Source of the DNA: Oscillibacter valericigenes
Lineage (GTDB): Bacteria > Bacillota > Clostridia > Oscillospirales > Oscillospiraceae
Length of the DNA: 64,000 nucleotides
NCBI RefSeq assembly: GCF_016902445.1
Contig: NZ_JACSNX010000001.1
Span: 393,741 to 457,740, forward strand
Reading direction: 5' to 3'
Shown here: positions 9,397 to 16,531 of the stretch, in pieces
How the letters are laid out: every line of letters begins with the position of its first letter
How positions within the stretch are numbered: position 1 is the first letter of the stretch
Made by a program: the position numbers and the translations under genes
The notes under the pieces: generated by a model
Seen by the model: the letters and a program-made list of their open reading frames with translations, nothing else
The model's database searches: none
Told to the model about the DNA's origin: nothing

Positions 9397-10107
9397 CTAA
9401 AGGGAAAGCGGGTTTGCGATGAAGTTCCCGACCATGGAGACAAAGAGCCTGAGGCACCAGGCATTCATCACGAGCAGGAACAGTTGGCCTCCGAGCATGC
9501 GGCACCATGCACTGAAAATATTGGAGGTGCTCTCGGAAGCACCGGTGGCAAACGCCACCGGCGCCGTGAAAACCAGCACGCCGACCATGATGTACCTCTC
9601 AGCTGCTTCAAACAGCAATTTGATGTAGTTCCAGGCCACGATGATCGTGAGGATCAGGACGATCAAGGTCACAGATCCCGATGCCAGGCAGCCGACAATG
9701 ACCGTCAGCACGCTCGCGAAATTCGCAAACTCGATGGGCGGAAGAGAAGCGTCAACGACCCAAGTGTACGGCGTGCCGGCAAATTGGAGGATGAGTGCCA
9801 GGATTTGGTCCGAAAAATAGGCCAGGAACAAAAAGAGGATCGACCGAAGGAGCAGTTTACCGGGGTCCTCCGCACTGAGGCCGATACCTGCGCCATAGTT
9901 CTTGAACAATTGCCAGACCAGGTTGAGCAGTATGAACCCAATTCCAATCGCCACGAAGATGTCGTACATCGTCTCCGCAGCAGGGAAATACCGAAGGAAT
10001 ACGGACATATCACAGCCTAATGCACCGAGCACGGCACCAGTCGTGAGGTCCAACAGGTTCATGATCTGCTCAGCGATCCAGCCGACAATGCTGTCAAGGA
10101 TGCCCAT
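9397..10107 (-). CDS. VirB6/TrbL-like polytopic conjugation protein
   Basis: Inner-membrane channel component. The 236-residue protein has about five or six hydrophobic segments (near residues 48-66, 88-108, 130-160, 168-190 and 205-225). The N-terminus (GILDSIVGWIAEQIMNLLDLTTG followed by LGCDMSVFLRYFP) matches the pattern I know from VirB6/TrbL-like proteins of CD1112 type in clostridial elements. The ATG at 10107 follows a strong GGAGGTG at six bases. It sits immediately after the small peptide gene and upstream of the Gly/Ala-rich membrane protein. Confidence 0.85.
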   Translation of the reverse strand: MGILDSIVGWIAEQIMNLLDLTTGAVLGALGCDMSVFLRYFPAAETMYDIFVAIGIGFILLNLVWQLFKNYGAGIGLSAEDPGKLLLRSILFLFLAYFSDQILALILQFAGTPYTWVVDASLPPIEFANFASVLTVIVGCLASGSVTLIVLILTIIVAWNYIKLLFEAAERYIMVGVLVFTAPVAFATGASESTSNIFSAWCRMLGGQLFLLVMNAWCLRLFVSMVGNFIANPLSL

Positions 10108-10128
10108 GTGAACACCTCCTGGCAGCCA

Positions 10129-10245
10129 TCATTCCCAGAGATCCTTGTCGCTTCGAGGATCGATGGGGATCATGCTGGCGGCAGCAAGACACAGGAAGAC
10201 CCCGGTAATAACGCCGCCGATCAAGCAAAGCATATTTTTCTTCAT
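10129..10245 (-). CDS. 38-residue single-pass membrane peptide in the transfer operon
   Basis: A short open frame reading MKKNMLCLIGGVITGVFLCL followed by AAASMIP and a charged tail. It has one hydrophobic helix (residues 5-24) and could be a tiny lipoprotein or anchor, since LCLAAAS does not give a clean lipobox. Start support is AAAGGA eight bases upstream of ATG 10245. It lies 20 bases after the pilin-like gene and 21 bases before VirB6, with no room for another gene. Many conjugation operons encode similar small membrane proteins; function is unknown. Confidence 0.6.
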   Translation of the reverse strand: MKKNMLCLIGGVITGVFLCLAAASMIPIDPRSDKDLWE

Positions 10246-10265
10246 CTGTTAGTCCTTTCTCCGCT

Positions 10266-10667
10266 TCAGGTAGTTGTGGGGGACCAGGTGCCGCCGCTGA
10301 AGAAAGGCGTAACGTACGCCATAATAAAGCCCAGGCCGTTGAGGATCGCCCAGGTGATGATGATCCGCTTGAGCCAGGCTCTGGATTCATCCACCGTTCT
10401 GCCCGAACGAGAGAAGTTCATCAGCAAAAGAGCGATACTGGCGGTCACGATGGCGGCAATGGTAGAGATGCCGAGGATCTGGGTGTAGACATCCTGCATG
10501 ATCTCAGATGCTTTGGTCCAGATCGTATCACCAGCGGCGTGCGCCTGGAGCGGAGTAGCGGCGACAGCAGTTGGGATTAGAAACGCAGTATAGAGCGCCC
10601 GTCCGACATTGACGTCCTGCACCTTTTTCCGAATCCGCTCCGTCACGGCGTTGATTTTGGTGTGCAT
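10266..10667 (-). CDS. VirB2/TrbC-like pilin candidate
   Basis: A 133-residue protein with a signal peptide ending near LQAHAAG (residue 46), a conserved-looking amphipathic stretch and two membrane segments (about 62-85 and 102-122). This is the topology of VirB2/TrbC pilins and of the small Maff-2-like proteins found first in clostridial transfer operons. It is the first gene of the minus-strand transfer block that runs to VirD4, and the ATG at 10667 follows GGAGG. The identity is inferred from topology and position more than from sequence. Confidence 0.65.
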   Translation of the reverse strand: MHTKINAVTERIRKKVQDVNVGRALYTAFLIPTAVAATPLQAHAAGDTIWTKASEIMQDVYTQILGISTIAAIVTASIALLLMNFSRSGRTVDESRAWLKRIIITWAILNGLGFIMAYVTPFFSGGTWSPTTT

Positions 10668-10710
10668 GGTGCGATTTGCCTCCTTTACGTTGAAGATTGC
10701 CGAAAATGCA

Positions 10711-10765
10711 AAATGGCCCAGACAGAAAGCGTGACAGTGCGATCAGCCTTCTGCCTGGGCCATTT
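10711..10765. repeat. 11-bp perfect inverted repeat in the leader of the transfer operon
   Basis: AAATGGCCCAG at 10711-10721 is repeated in reverse complement at 10755-10765, with 33 bases between. It lies in the 230-base gap between the regulator-like gene and the pilin-like gene, upstream of the transfer operon on the minus strand. On that strand the second arm is followed by TTGCATTTT. It could be a long-loop hairpin acting as attenuator or a binding site for a dimeric regulator. Confidence 0.6.
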
Positions 10766-10773
10766 CAGCCAGC

Positions 10774-10796
10774 AAAAAAGCCACCTGATAGGTGGC
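10774..10796 (-). terminator. Rho-independent terminator after the regulator-like gene
   Basis: On the minus strand GCCACC, loop TATCA, GGTGGC is followed directly by six T. It ends the transcript of the two genes at 10898-12597 and lies upstream of the transfer genes, so transfer genes need read-through or a promoter in the remaining leader. Confidence 0.85.
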
Positions 10797-10897
10797 GTCA
10801 TGGAAGCCTTTGCAATTTTCGACGGTAAAATCATATCACAATGTAACTCTAATAGCAATTCAAGAGCCGTATAAGTTTCCTATATCTTTCGTCTAAC

Positions 10898-11518
10898 TCA
10901 ATCCGGCAGAAACTGCTTGATGATCTCGATGCAGTCCCGTGCGGTATAACCCCACAGAATTCGGTCGATTGCGTGGATGGCCGCATTCAGGTAATTGTGG
11001 TATGAGGCGATGGACATCGGGAAGCCCATGGAATCCAGCTTATCAATGATGTCCTCCCGGCGTCTGGGCTTACTGGGGGTGAAGTAAGTCTCGTACAGGA
11101 TCTGGTACATCAGTTCTCCCCGGTCGGGATCTTTTCTCACGGAATCCAGAGCAGTCTTGATGATTTCCAGCATGGATTTGCTGCGGATCACGCTCTGGGC
11201 ATATGCTTCCAGCTTTGTGTTGCTCAGATCGACCCCTGCAAGTTCGGCATTGACCTCCAGAGTGGAGAGACGAGTACCATGCTCCATCTCCATCCGAAGG
11301 TTCAGCTCCGACTCGGAGATCTCCACAGCATAGGCGACTCGGCGGTATTGCTTGAGCAGGTACTTGGTGTTGTGGGTATTATCAATCGGCTGACGGGCAG
11401 TCGTCTTCCCCTCCAGCTTTTCCACACCGACGTTCAGGCCTGTGGAGATCTCATCCCGTTTGACCTCTTTTTCTATGGCAAGCGCCGGCCGAAGGGTGCG
11501 CTTGGTTTTATTCGGCAT
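10898..11518 (-). CDS. Putative ICE regulator (helical, sigma-region-4/ArpU-like)
   Basis: A 206-residue protein without a certain family. Residues 40-110 are predicted helical with YLLKQYRRVAYAVEISESEL; residues 115-200 read as several helices ending with a helix-turn-helix-like part (KLDSMGFPMSIASYHNYLN), a layout seen in RinA/ArpU-type phage and mobile-element activators. ATG 11518 was chosen over the longer frame because GAGGAG lies seven bases upstream and the upstream gene stops at 11533. It is followed by a terminator and then the transfer operon, so a role in switching that operon on is plausible. Confidence 0.58.
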   Translation of the reverse strand: MPNKTKRTLRPALAIEKEVKRDEISTGLNVGVEKLEGKTTARQPIDNTHNTKYLLKQYRRVAYAVEISESELNLRMEMEHGTRLSTLEVNAELAGVDLSNTKLEAYAQSVIRSKSMLEIIKTALDSVRKDPDRGELMYQILYETYFTPSKPRRREDIIDKLDSMGFPMSIASYHNYLNAAIHAIDRILWGYTARDCIEIIKQFLPD

Positions 11519-11532
11519 AATATCCGCTCCTC

Positions 11533-12597
11533 TCATTCGTTTTTCTTTGGTTTCGGTGGTCCGCGATAAGACCCTTCTGCCAGCTTGCACTTACCCCAGT
11601 CTAAAGAGCTATAGAAGATTAAGGGAACTGGGCGGGCAAAAAAAGAATCATGCGGTATCCGAAACACCTGTATTTGCAAGGCTTGTGCCCCGACCAGGAT
11701 CGCTTTTTCACTTGGGACGCCAAGCTGGACATCCACCTGGATCTGCCCATTCCCATCAAACTGACTCGCTGCCTTGGCGATGCCGAGAATTTCTCCTATG
11801 CGCTTGAGCTGTAACTCCTCACAGTCTTCGCCGTAAATCATTTCGCGGTAGCGGCACGGAGAGAGAACTGAACCGCGTGAACTGGAGAAGCTCACGCGGC
11901 TGATGATGCCGGCGTCTTCAATTTTGAGAATAAACCTTCCAACGCGGGACTTCGACCAGCCCCAGCGGTGGGCGAGGTAACTATATGAAAGTAGTGGCAT
12001 CCCCTTCATATCCGCATAATAGACCACAGGCATATACTCTGAACCTTTGACTGTCTGATCGTTCAAGATCGTATGGAGCCAAAGATCCATGATGGCATCC
12101 AGTTCACTGAATTGGACCTTGCCCCTTGACCGGCTCGCACGAATCAACTGCCGGCCGACGGGCAGTGGAAAAAAGAAGAACCCGGAGCTCTTATAGCTGT
12201 AGTAGTTGTACTCCAGGTGGACACAGTGCCGTTTCCAATCTCGTATGGAAAAGCGGATCAGCTCCTTTTCTTCATCCAAGATCTCAAACTCTAGGAAGCC
12301 GGCATCTTGAAAATAGGCCATGAGTTCCCTCGCCTGGGCCTTGTGATGCACACGCAGGATGCGTGGGAGCGCAGACACCTTGCAGATCCATTGTCCCGGG
12401 CCTTCCATGTACTTCTGGTCACCGATCTGCCGCACGTTTGATCTGAAGCACGCATATGAGTACAGAGCCATGAGGCTGAATAGATGCAGCGTTCCTTCAT
12501 TTTGAAAGTCCTTGTGGTCGTTGAAATATCGGAACCATTGTTTCTGGACGCGAGATTTCGGAAATCGGACAAGTTGGCATTTCTGCGTACAGGCCAT
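11533..12597 (-). CDS. Replication-initiator-like or regulatory ICE protein with winged helix
   Basis: A 354-residue protein that I cannot assign firmly. The middle part contains a winged-helix-like segment (LLSYSYLAHRWGWSKSRVG, about residues 210-230, followed by FILKIEDAGIISRV). The N-terminal 120 residues could form a second wHTH. Two-wHTH layouts are typical of plasmid and ICE replication initiators, and the gene is the first of its operon next to the recombinase. The GTG reading at 12606 overlaps the ribosome-binding sequence, while ATG 12597 lies eight bases after AAAGGAGG, so the latter is used. Confidence 0.6.
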   Translation of the reverse strand: MACTQKCQLVRFPKSRVQKQWFRYFNDHKDFQNEGTLHLFSLMALYSYACFRSNVRQIGDQKYMEGPGQWICKVSALPRILRVHHKAQARELMAYFQDAGFLEFEILDEEKELIRFSIRDWKRHCVHLEYNYYSYKSSGFFFFPLPVGRQLIRASRSRGKVQFSELDAIMDLWLHTILNDQTVKGSEYMPVVYYADMKGMPLLSYSYLAHRWGWSKSRVGRFILKIEDAGIISRVSFSSSRGSVLSPCRYREMIYGEDCEELQLKRIGEILGIAKAASQFDGNGQIQVDVQLGVPSEKAILVGAQALQIQVFRIPHDSFFARPVPLIFYSSLDWGKCKLAEGSYRGPPKPKKNE

Positions 12598-12606
12598 CCT
12601 GCACAC

Positions 12607-12800
12607 CTCCTTTCAAGAATTTAGATAGAATCGATCCCAAGTTCCCTGGTCAAAGGATGCGCAGGCATTTCAGCCTATACCCATTCTTGTGGGCTATCCG
12701 TCCCCCGGTGTGTGGCCTGGCCGGACGAGCGTACCATTATTTTCCCATGCCGTCTTCGCTGTGGGCTTGTCCTCGGCCCTTAACACCTCGCTACGGTGGC
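12607..12800 (-). other. GC-rich leader with several hairpins upstream of the initiator-like gene
   Basis: Part of the 446-base gap between the minus-strand initiator-like gene and the plus-strand TnpW-like gene. Short stems recur: CCCA/TGGG at 12680-12693, CCCAT/GTGGG around 12745-12765, GTCC..GG/CCGGAC around 12698-12726 and CACC/GGTG near 12785. No reading frame here is convincing. It may be the structured 5' leader of the initiator-like mRNA, a small RNA, or part of the element's origin; the sequence alone does not decide. Confidence 0.35.
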
Positions 12801-12930
12801 TCGAACATGGTGATGTCTTGAGATCGTATGAAATTATCAAGGTACAAGGTGCTGGGGAGTAGTTGAGAGATACAGTTGGGGAGGATTAAAAACCCCCGTA
12901 ATTTGCCTCTCATAATGCATGGAGAAAAGA

Positions 12931-12951
12931 GGGGGGGCATATTGCCCCCCC
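12931..12951. repeat. Perfect G/C hairpin between the divergent ICE operons
   Basis: GGGGGGGCA, loop TAT, TGCCCCCCC gives a nine-base-pair stem in an otherwise AT-rich stretch (12,840-13,050). A T-rich run follows on either side but not directly, so it could be a weak bidirectional terminator or a protein-binding site near the right end. A shorter inverted repeat GGCAA/TTGCC lies at 13,018-13,029. Confidence 0.5.
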
Positions 12952-13052
12952 ATTTACAAAAAACTTTTTGATTTTTACTATGCAAAAAAAGCCCCCCATT
13001 TCTCCCTCCGTTATGAAGGCAAAATTGCCGGACTAACAAAGGGGGTATTTGT

Positions 13053-13268
13053 ATGAAACAAACGCCATTAAAAGGCATGAAAAAAACGCCAGCAGCAAAC
13101 AATAATGCTGGAGGCGAAACAATGCAAGAAACGGAATTCAAAATTGGTGAAGTCACGTATGAAGTTACCCGTGTGTTCAGCGGGGAGAAATCTATGGGTG
13201 AGTTGATTGCCGACCGTTTAGTGGAATCCTATTCAGAAAATCCTACCTTTGACGAAGGCCACACTTGA
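13053..13268 (+). CDS. TnpW-like small protein upstream of the recombinase
   Basis: A 71-residue protein with a Lys/Asn-rich start and a compact C-terminal part (EFKIGEVTYEVTRVFSG, then a short helix). Small proteins of this plan (a beta hairpin followed by LIADR-like helix) are encoded just upstream of Tn1549/Tn4451-type recombinases and are called TnpW; their function is unclear. It has a strong AGGGGG ribosome-binding sequence. Its stop lies 47 bases before the chosen recombinase start. Confidence 0.65.
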   Translation: MKQTPLKGMKKTPAANNNAGGETMQETEFKIGEVTYEVTRVFSGEKSMGELIADRLVESYSENPTFDEGHT

Positions 13269-13314
13269 AGCGTATAATGGGTTTCAGTGGGTCGGTTCGT
13301 CGGAGGAGGCGAAA

Positions 13315-15069
13315 ATGAGAACCGACGTTTTTAACTTGGCATTTGCATATCTGCGACTCTCAGATGACGAAAAGGAAGGCAAATCTGAATCCGCAAGTAT
13401 CTCCAATCAGCGCATGATGATCCAAAAATACTGTGAGCAGCATGGAATCATACTGGTTGACGAGTTTGTGGACGATGGTTGGTCTGGTGGAAATTTTGAC
13501 CGTCCTGCATTCCAGAGGATGCTTCAACAGCTGAAACTTGGAAAAGCCAACATGGTCATCACCAAGGACCTAAGCCGGCTCGGGCGTGATATGCGGGAGT
13601 CCAGTTACTATGCCGAGCAGTATTTCCCAGAGCACGGGATACGCTATCTCACGATTTCGGACAATTTCGATACCGAGAATGAGAACATTATGGCCCCCTT
13701 CCTGTTTGCCATGAACGAGGTCTACCTGCGGGATGGCTCCCGGAAGGTGAAAGATGTGCTCCGTAGCAAACGAGAGCACGGTCAGTACTGCGCTTGTCCG
13801 CCCTATGGGTACCGTAAAGACACGAATGACAACAATAAGCTGGTTCCTGATGAAAGCACAGCTCCGGTCGTTCAGCGCATATTTGATCAGGCTGCCAATC
13901 ACGGCGATTCAGCGAGAAAGATTGCTTCAGATCTGAATGCTGATGGAGTTATTCCGCCGTTGAAGTATCGCGTTATGTACCGCGATAAGTTCACTCCAAA
14001 GGGTGCTGCACGAGCAAGCGATTTATGGAATTACACTACCGTCAAGCGTATCCTAAAAAGCAAGGTGTATCTTGGCCATACTATCCTTGGGAAAAGCCGC
14101 AAGGTAAGCTTGAAATCGAAGAAGAAGGTGCCTGTTCCCAAGGACGATTGGGCGGTGACGATGAACACACATCCACCCTTGGTTTCAGTGGAAACTTACG
14201 AAAAAGCCCAAAGAAACCTTGGCCGAGGTGCAAAGAACTATCTGCAGTATGAGCATGTGCGCAAGAGTATTTTCGGTGGAATCGCTGTATGTGCGAAGTG
14301 TGGTTACTCACTCTGTTCCAGTGGTACGGTGTATAAGGGGGAGCGAGAAAAATATTGGTTTCTTTCATGCACCCACCAACGTCAAGATATTGCCAACCCA
14401 TGTTCAGGAGTTCGCATAAGGTACGCCGATCTCGTGGAGATCGTTAAGCGAGATCTCAACGAGCTTCTGAATATGACTGACGAAGGAATCGATGAGTTAG
14501 TAAAAGCTGCACTGGAGAGCTCTGGAAACGCTGATATGCTTAAAGCAAAGAAAGCGCAGTTGCAGGCGGCGGAGGCGAGGCTGCTGACCATAGATAAGAT
14601 GGTAGGAAAGCTTTATGCCGACAACGCTGAAGGCCGTATTGATGATGATAGACTTCGCCGAATGGTTTCGGATTTGGAAAAAGAGTCTGTTACTTTGAAA
14701 TCGACTATTGCGCAGCTCAACCATTTGACCAAGCCGGATGCGATTAAGAAAGACTATGAGCGTTTCTTTGATATGGCCAAGCAGTATACGCACATCGAAG
14801 AGCTCACTCGGGACACGCTATTGACTTTCGTTGATCGAATCGAGATTGGTCCCAAAATTCTCCCTGATGGAACTTCAAAAGTCACTCATCGAAATCAGCC
14901 TTACCGGCAGAGTGTTCGCATCTTTTACCGCTTTATTGGTGAGGTCAAGAGAGAGGCAACCCGTGATTTACCCATTGGAGCAACTGGAGCCGCTCCCAGC
15001 ACACAGGTGGGTGTCTCCATCTTAAACGGCACCGAAGTTGTTGATGGCGCACAAAACCACGCTTCGTGA
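13315..15069 (+). CDS. Large serine recombinase (integrase of the element)
   Basis: Catalyses excision and integration of the element by serine-nucleophile strand exchange. The 584-residue protein shows the resolvase domain with nucleophile Ser16 in AYLRLSDDE, the SRLGRD helix at 88-92, a recombinase domain beginning at CPPYGYRKD (161-169), a zinc ribbon (Cys326, Cys329, Cys352, Cys363), a coiled coil at about 405-480 and a C-terminal DUF4368-like segment. This is the TnpX/Tn1549 order. The upstream frame extends to 13249, but ATG 13315 follows GGAGGAGG at five bases and is preferred. The gene ends 55 bases before the SASP-derived sequence, as expected for a terminal integrase. Confidence 0.95.
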   Translation: MRTDVFNLAFAYLRLSDDEKEGKSESASISNQRMMIQKYCEQHGIILVDEFVDDGWSGGNFDRPAFQRMLQQLKLGKANMVITKDLSRLGRDMRESSYYAEQYFPEHGIRYLTISDNFDTENENIMAPFLFAMNEVYLRDGSRKVKDVLRSKREHGQYCACPPYGYRKDTNDNNKLVPDESTAPVVQRIFDQAANHGDSARKIASDLNADGVIPPLKYRVMYRDKFTPKGAARASDLWNYTTVKRILKSKVYLGHTILGKSRKVSLKSKKKVPVPKDDWAVTMNTHPPLVSVETYEKAQRNLGRGAKNYLQYEHVRKSIFGGIAVCAKCGYSLCSSGTVYKGEREKYWFLSCTHQRQDIANPCSGVRIRYADLVEIVKRDLNELLNMTDEGIDELVKAALESSGNADMLKAKKAQLQAAEARLLTIDKMVGKLYADNAEGRIDDDRLRRMVSDLEKESVTLKSTIAQLNHLTKPDAIKKDYERFFDMAKQYTHIEELTRDTLLTFVDRIEIGPKILPDGTSKVTHRNQPYRQSVRIFYRFIGEVKREATRDLPIGATGAAPSTQVGVSILNGTEVVDGAQNHAS

Positions 15070-15117
15070 ATTGTGCATTATGCAGACGATTTTGGCTGTT
15101 AATAAGGAGAAAGAACA

Positions 15118-15130
15118 TCAAGGGAGGTGG
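15118..15130 (+). other. Probable right attachment site inside the SASP gene
   Basis: From 15,124 on, the sequence encodes a SASP C-terminus; before it the bases belong to the element and contain stops in that frame. The junction reads AAGGGAGGTGGG. The GA at 15,124-15,125 fits the crossover dinucleotide established for TnpX of Tn4451, but the exact exchange point is an inference that needs the left end or an empty site. Confidence 0.6.
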
Positions 15131-15240
15131 GCGTCAACCTGAAGCAGGGCTACAACGGCGACCTGTCCTCCCGCGAGGCCGGCTCCGTCGGCGGCCAGAT
15201 GGTCAAGAAGATGATCGAGTCCTACGAGAAGAACCTGTAA
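15121..15240 (+). pseudogene. 3' end of an alpha/beta-type small acid-soluble spore protein gene, cut by the element
   Basis: The frame from 15,124 reads EVGVNLKQGYNGDLSSREAG, then SVGGQMVKKMIE and a short tail before TAA at 15,238. These are the two signature regions of alpha/beta SASPs, the spore DNA-protecting proteins (NLKxGYNGDLTSREAGSVGG and the QMVKKMIE helix); whole proteins are about 60-75 residues, so some 25 N-terminal residues are missing. No start codon is available in frame. The 5' part presumably lies at the far left end of the element. Excision would restore the gene. Confidence 0.9.
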
Positions 15241-15256
15241 CTTCCCACTGGAGATA

Positions 15257-15290
15257 CAGCAGCGGCCCGGCAAATGCCGGGCCGCTGCTG
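15257..15290. terminator. Bidirectional hairpin terminator between the SASP remnant and the VWA gene
   Basis: A perfect 16-bp stem with a two-base loop, placed 16 bases after the SASP stop and 43 bases beyond the VWA gene stop on the other strand. Its core GCGGCCCGGCA...TGCCGGGCCGC and the following TTCCGGTGCTGC recur at 17,561. Confidence 0.8.
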
Positions 15291-15333
15291 TTCGTATTCC
15301 GGTGCTGCACTTCTTCCGGCCACAGCCAACAGT

Positions 15334-16527
15334 TCATTTGACCATCAGGCGGTGCATCCCGCTCTCCAGCCCCTCCACAGAGAGCGGATACATGGGAAAG
15401 AGCTTTGCCAGATGCACATGGGTCTGCCCCCAAAAGCCTGCGTAGGCGGGAAGCGGCTCCGGATTCAGCCAGATCAGATAGGGGAAGTGCGCCCGGATCC
15501 GCTGCAGCCACTCCAGCCCGGAAGGCATGGGGACCCTTCTCTTCCAGTCGTACTGCTGTGACAGCAGTTCTCCCGGATTCATGGCCGCATCTCCCACAAC
15601 GATCACTTTATAGACTCCGTCGAAGTTTTTCAGAAGCCACTCCGTCTCGACCCTGTCCTCCTGCCGCATCCGGGGATGGCGGTAGACGGACTCATAGATG
15701 CAGTTGTGGAAGTAGTAGGTATGCAGCTCCTGAAAGGTGTTGGACTTGGTGGCAGCCTGGAACAGGGTGCTGCAGAGGTCAGAGTAGTAGTCCATCGATC
15801 CGCCGCTGTCGATCAGAAGCAGGACCTTGACGGCGTTTCTCCTGGGATTCCTGTAGCGGATCTTCAGCAGTCCCGCCCGGTCGCAGGTGTCGCGGATCGT
15901 CCCCTCCACATCCAGCACCTTTTCCGCATCGCTGATCTGTGCGGAAAACTGCCGCAGTAGGCGGAAGGCCATCTGGAACTGGCGGGTGTCCAGGGTGGCA
16001 TCCTTGCGGAAGTCCCGGAACCTGCGCTCTCCCGCCACCGCCAGCGCCGCCCGGCGCCGGCTCTCGCCGCCCACCCGGAGGCTGTTGGGCCGCCATCCGG
16101 AATTTCCGAAGACGGAGCTGCCCTGGGTCCCGATCCAGTAATTGCCGCCGTTGTGTTCCTCGGTCTGTTCCCGGAGGCGCTCTTCCAGCATCTGCAGGAT
16201 CTCCTCCAGGGTCTTGTCCTCTCCGCGGCGGCGCCTCAGCTCCTCCAGGGTGCGCCGGAGGTCCTCCGTCGGGTGATCGAGCCAGTCCATCAGTTCCCGG
16301 GGCAGCTCTCCCTCCCAAGGCACATCCCGGAAGAACTCCAGAAACACCTGGTCGAAGCGGTCATATTCCGACTCACTGTGCAGCAGCACCGCCCGGCAGA
16401 GCTGGTAAAATCCCGTGAGCGTGGAGCGATGCAGCCCCTTCTCCATGCCCTCCAGCAGCGTCAGCCACTCGTTGAGGGAGACGTCCAGGCCTCGCTGGCG
16501 AAGCAGGTAAAAAAATGAAGCGAACAT
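15334..16527 (-). CDS. VWA-domain (CoxE-like) protein paired with MoxR ATPase
   Basis: A 397-residue cytosolic protein. The N-terminal 200 residues are helical and charged, with a Glu/Arg-rich stretch at about 85-120. The C-terminal half is a von Willebrand A fold with the metal-site motif DSGGSMD and downstream VVGDAAMNPGE. MoxR/VWA pairs act as chaperone-like assembly machines for metal enzymes or envelope complexes; the client here is unknown. The start lies four bases after the MoxR stop, so the two form one operon. A hairpin terminator follows. Confidence 0.88.
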   Translation of the reverse strand: MFASFFYLLRQRGLDVSLNEWLTLLEGMEKGLHRSTLTGFYQLCRAVLLHSESEYDRFDQVFLEFFRDVPWEGELPRELMDWLDHPTEDLRRTLEELRRRRGEDKTLEEILQMLEERLREQTEEHNGGNYWIGTQGSSVFGNSGWRPNSLRVGGESRRRAALAVAGERRFRDFRKDATLDTRQFQMAFRLLRQFSAQISDAEKVLDVEGTIRDTCDRAGLLKIRYRNPRRNAVKVLLLIDSGGSMDYYSDLCSTLFQAATKSNTFQELHTYYFHNCIYESVYRHPRMRQEDRVETEWLLKNFDGVYKVIVVGDAAMNPGELLSQQYDWKRRVPMPSGLEWLQRIRAHFPYLIWLNPEPLPAYAGFWGQTHVHLAKLFPMYPLSVEGLESGMHRLMVK

Positions 16528-16531
16528 GATC

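Larger units (their letters stand above)
1..15125. mobile_element. Integrative conjugative element, right part (left end outside window)
   Basis: A continuous block of conjugation genes on the minus strand (VirD4, VirB4, VirB6, VirB2-like, peptidase) ends at a plus-strand large serine recombinase. Immediately beyond the recombinase the sequence becomes the 3' part of a chromosomal SASP gene, and from there the content is ordinary chromosome. This is the arrangement of Tn1549/CTn-type elements of Clostridia, where the recombinase sits at one terminus. No antibiotic-resistance or other cargo gene is recognisable in the visible part. The right boundary is placed at a GA dinucleotide near 15,124 by inference from SASP homology and the known TnpX crossover dinucleotide. 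Confidence 0.88.

Noticed and set aside
12901..13060. CRISPR-like or tandem repeat possibility in the ICE gap
   Set aside because: The G/C runs are two irregular hairpins, not regularly spaced direct repeats with spacers; no cas gene is in the window.
12791..13156. Minus-strand frame of 121 codons across the recombinase leader
   Set aside because: It overlaps the TnpW-like start on the other strand, runs through the GC hairpin, and has no ribosome-binding site or family pattern.
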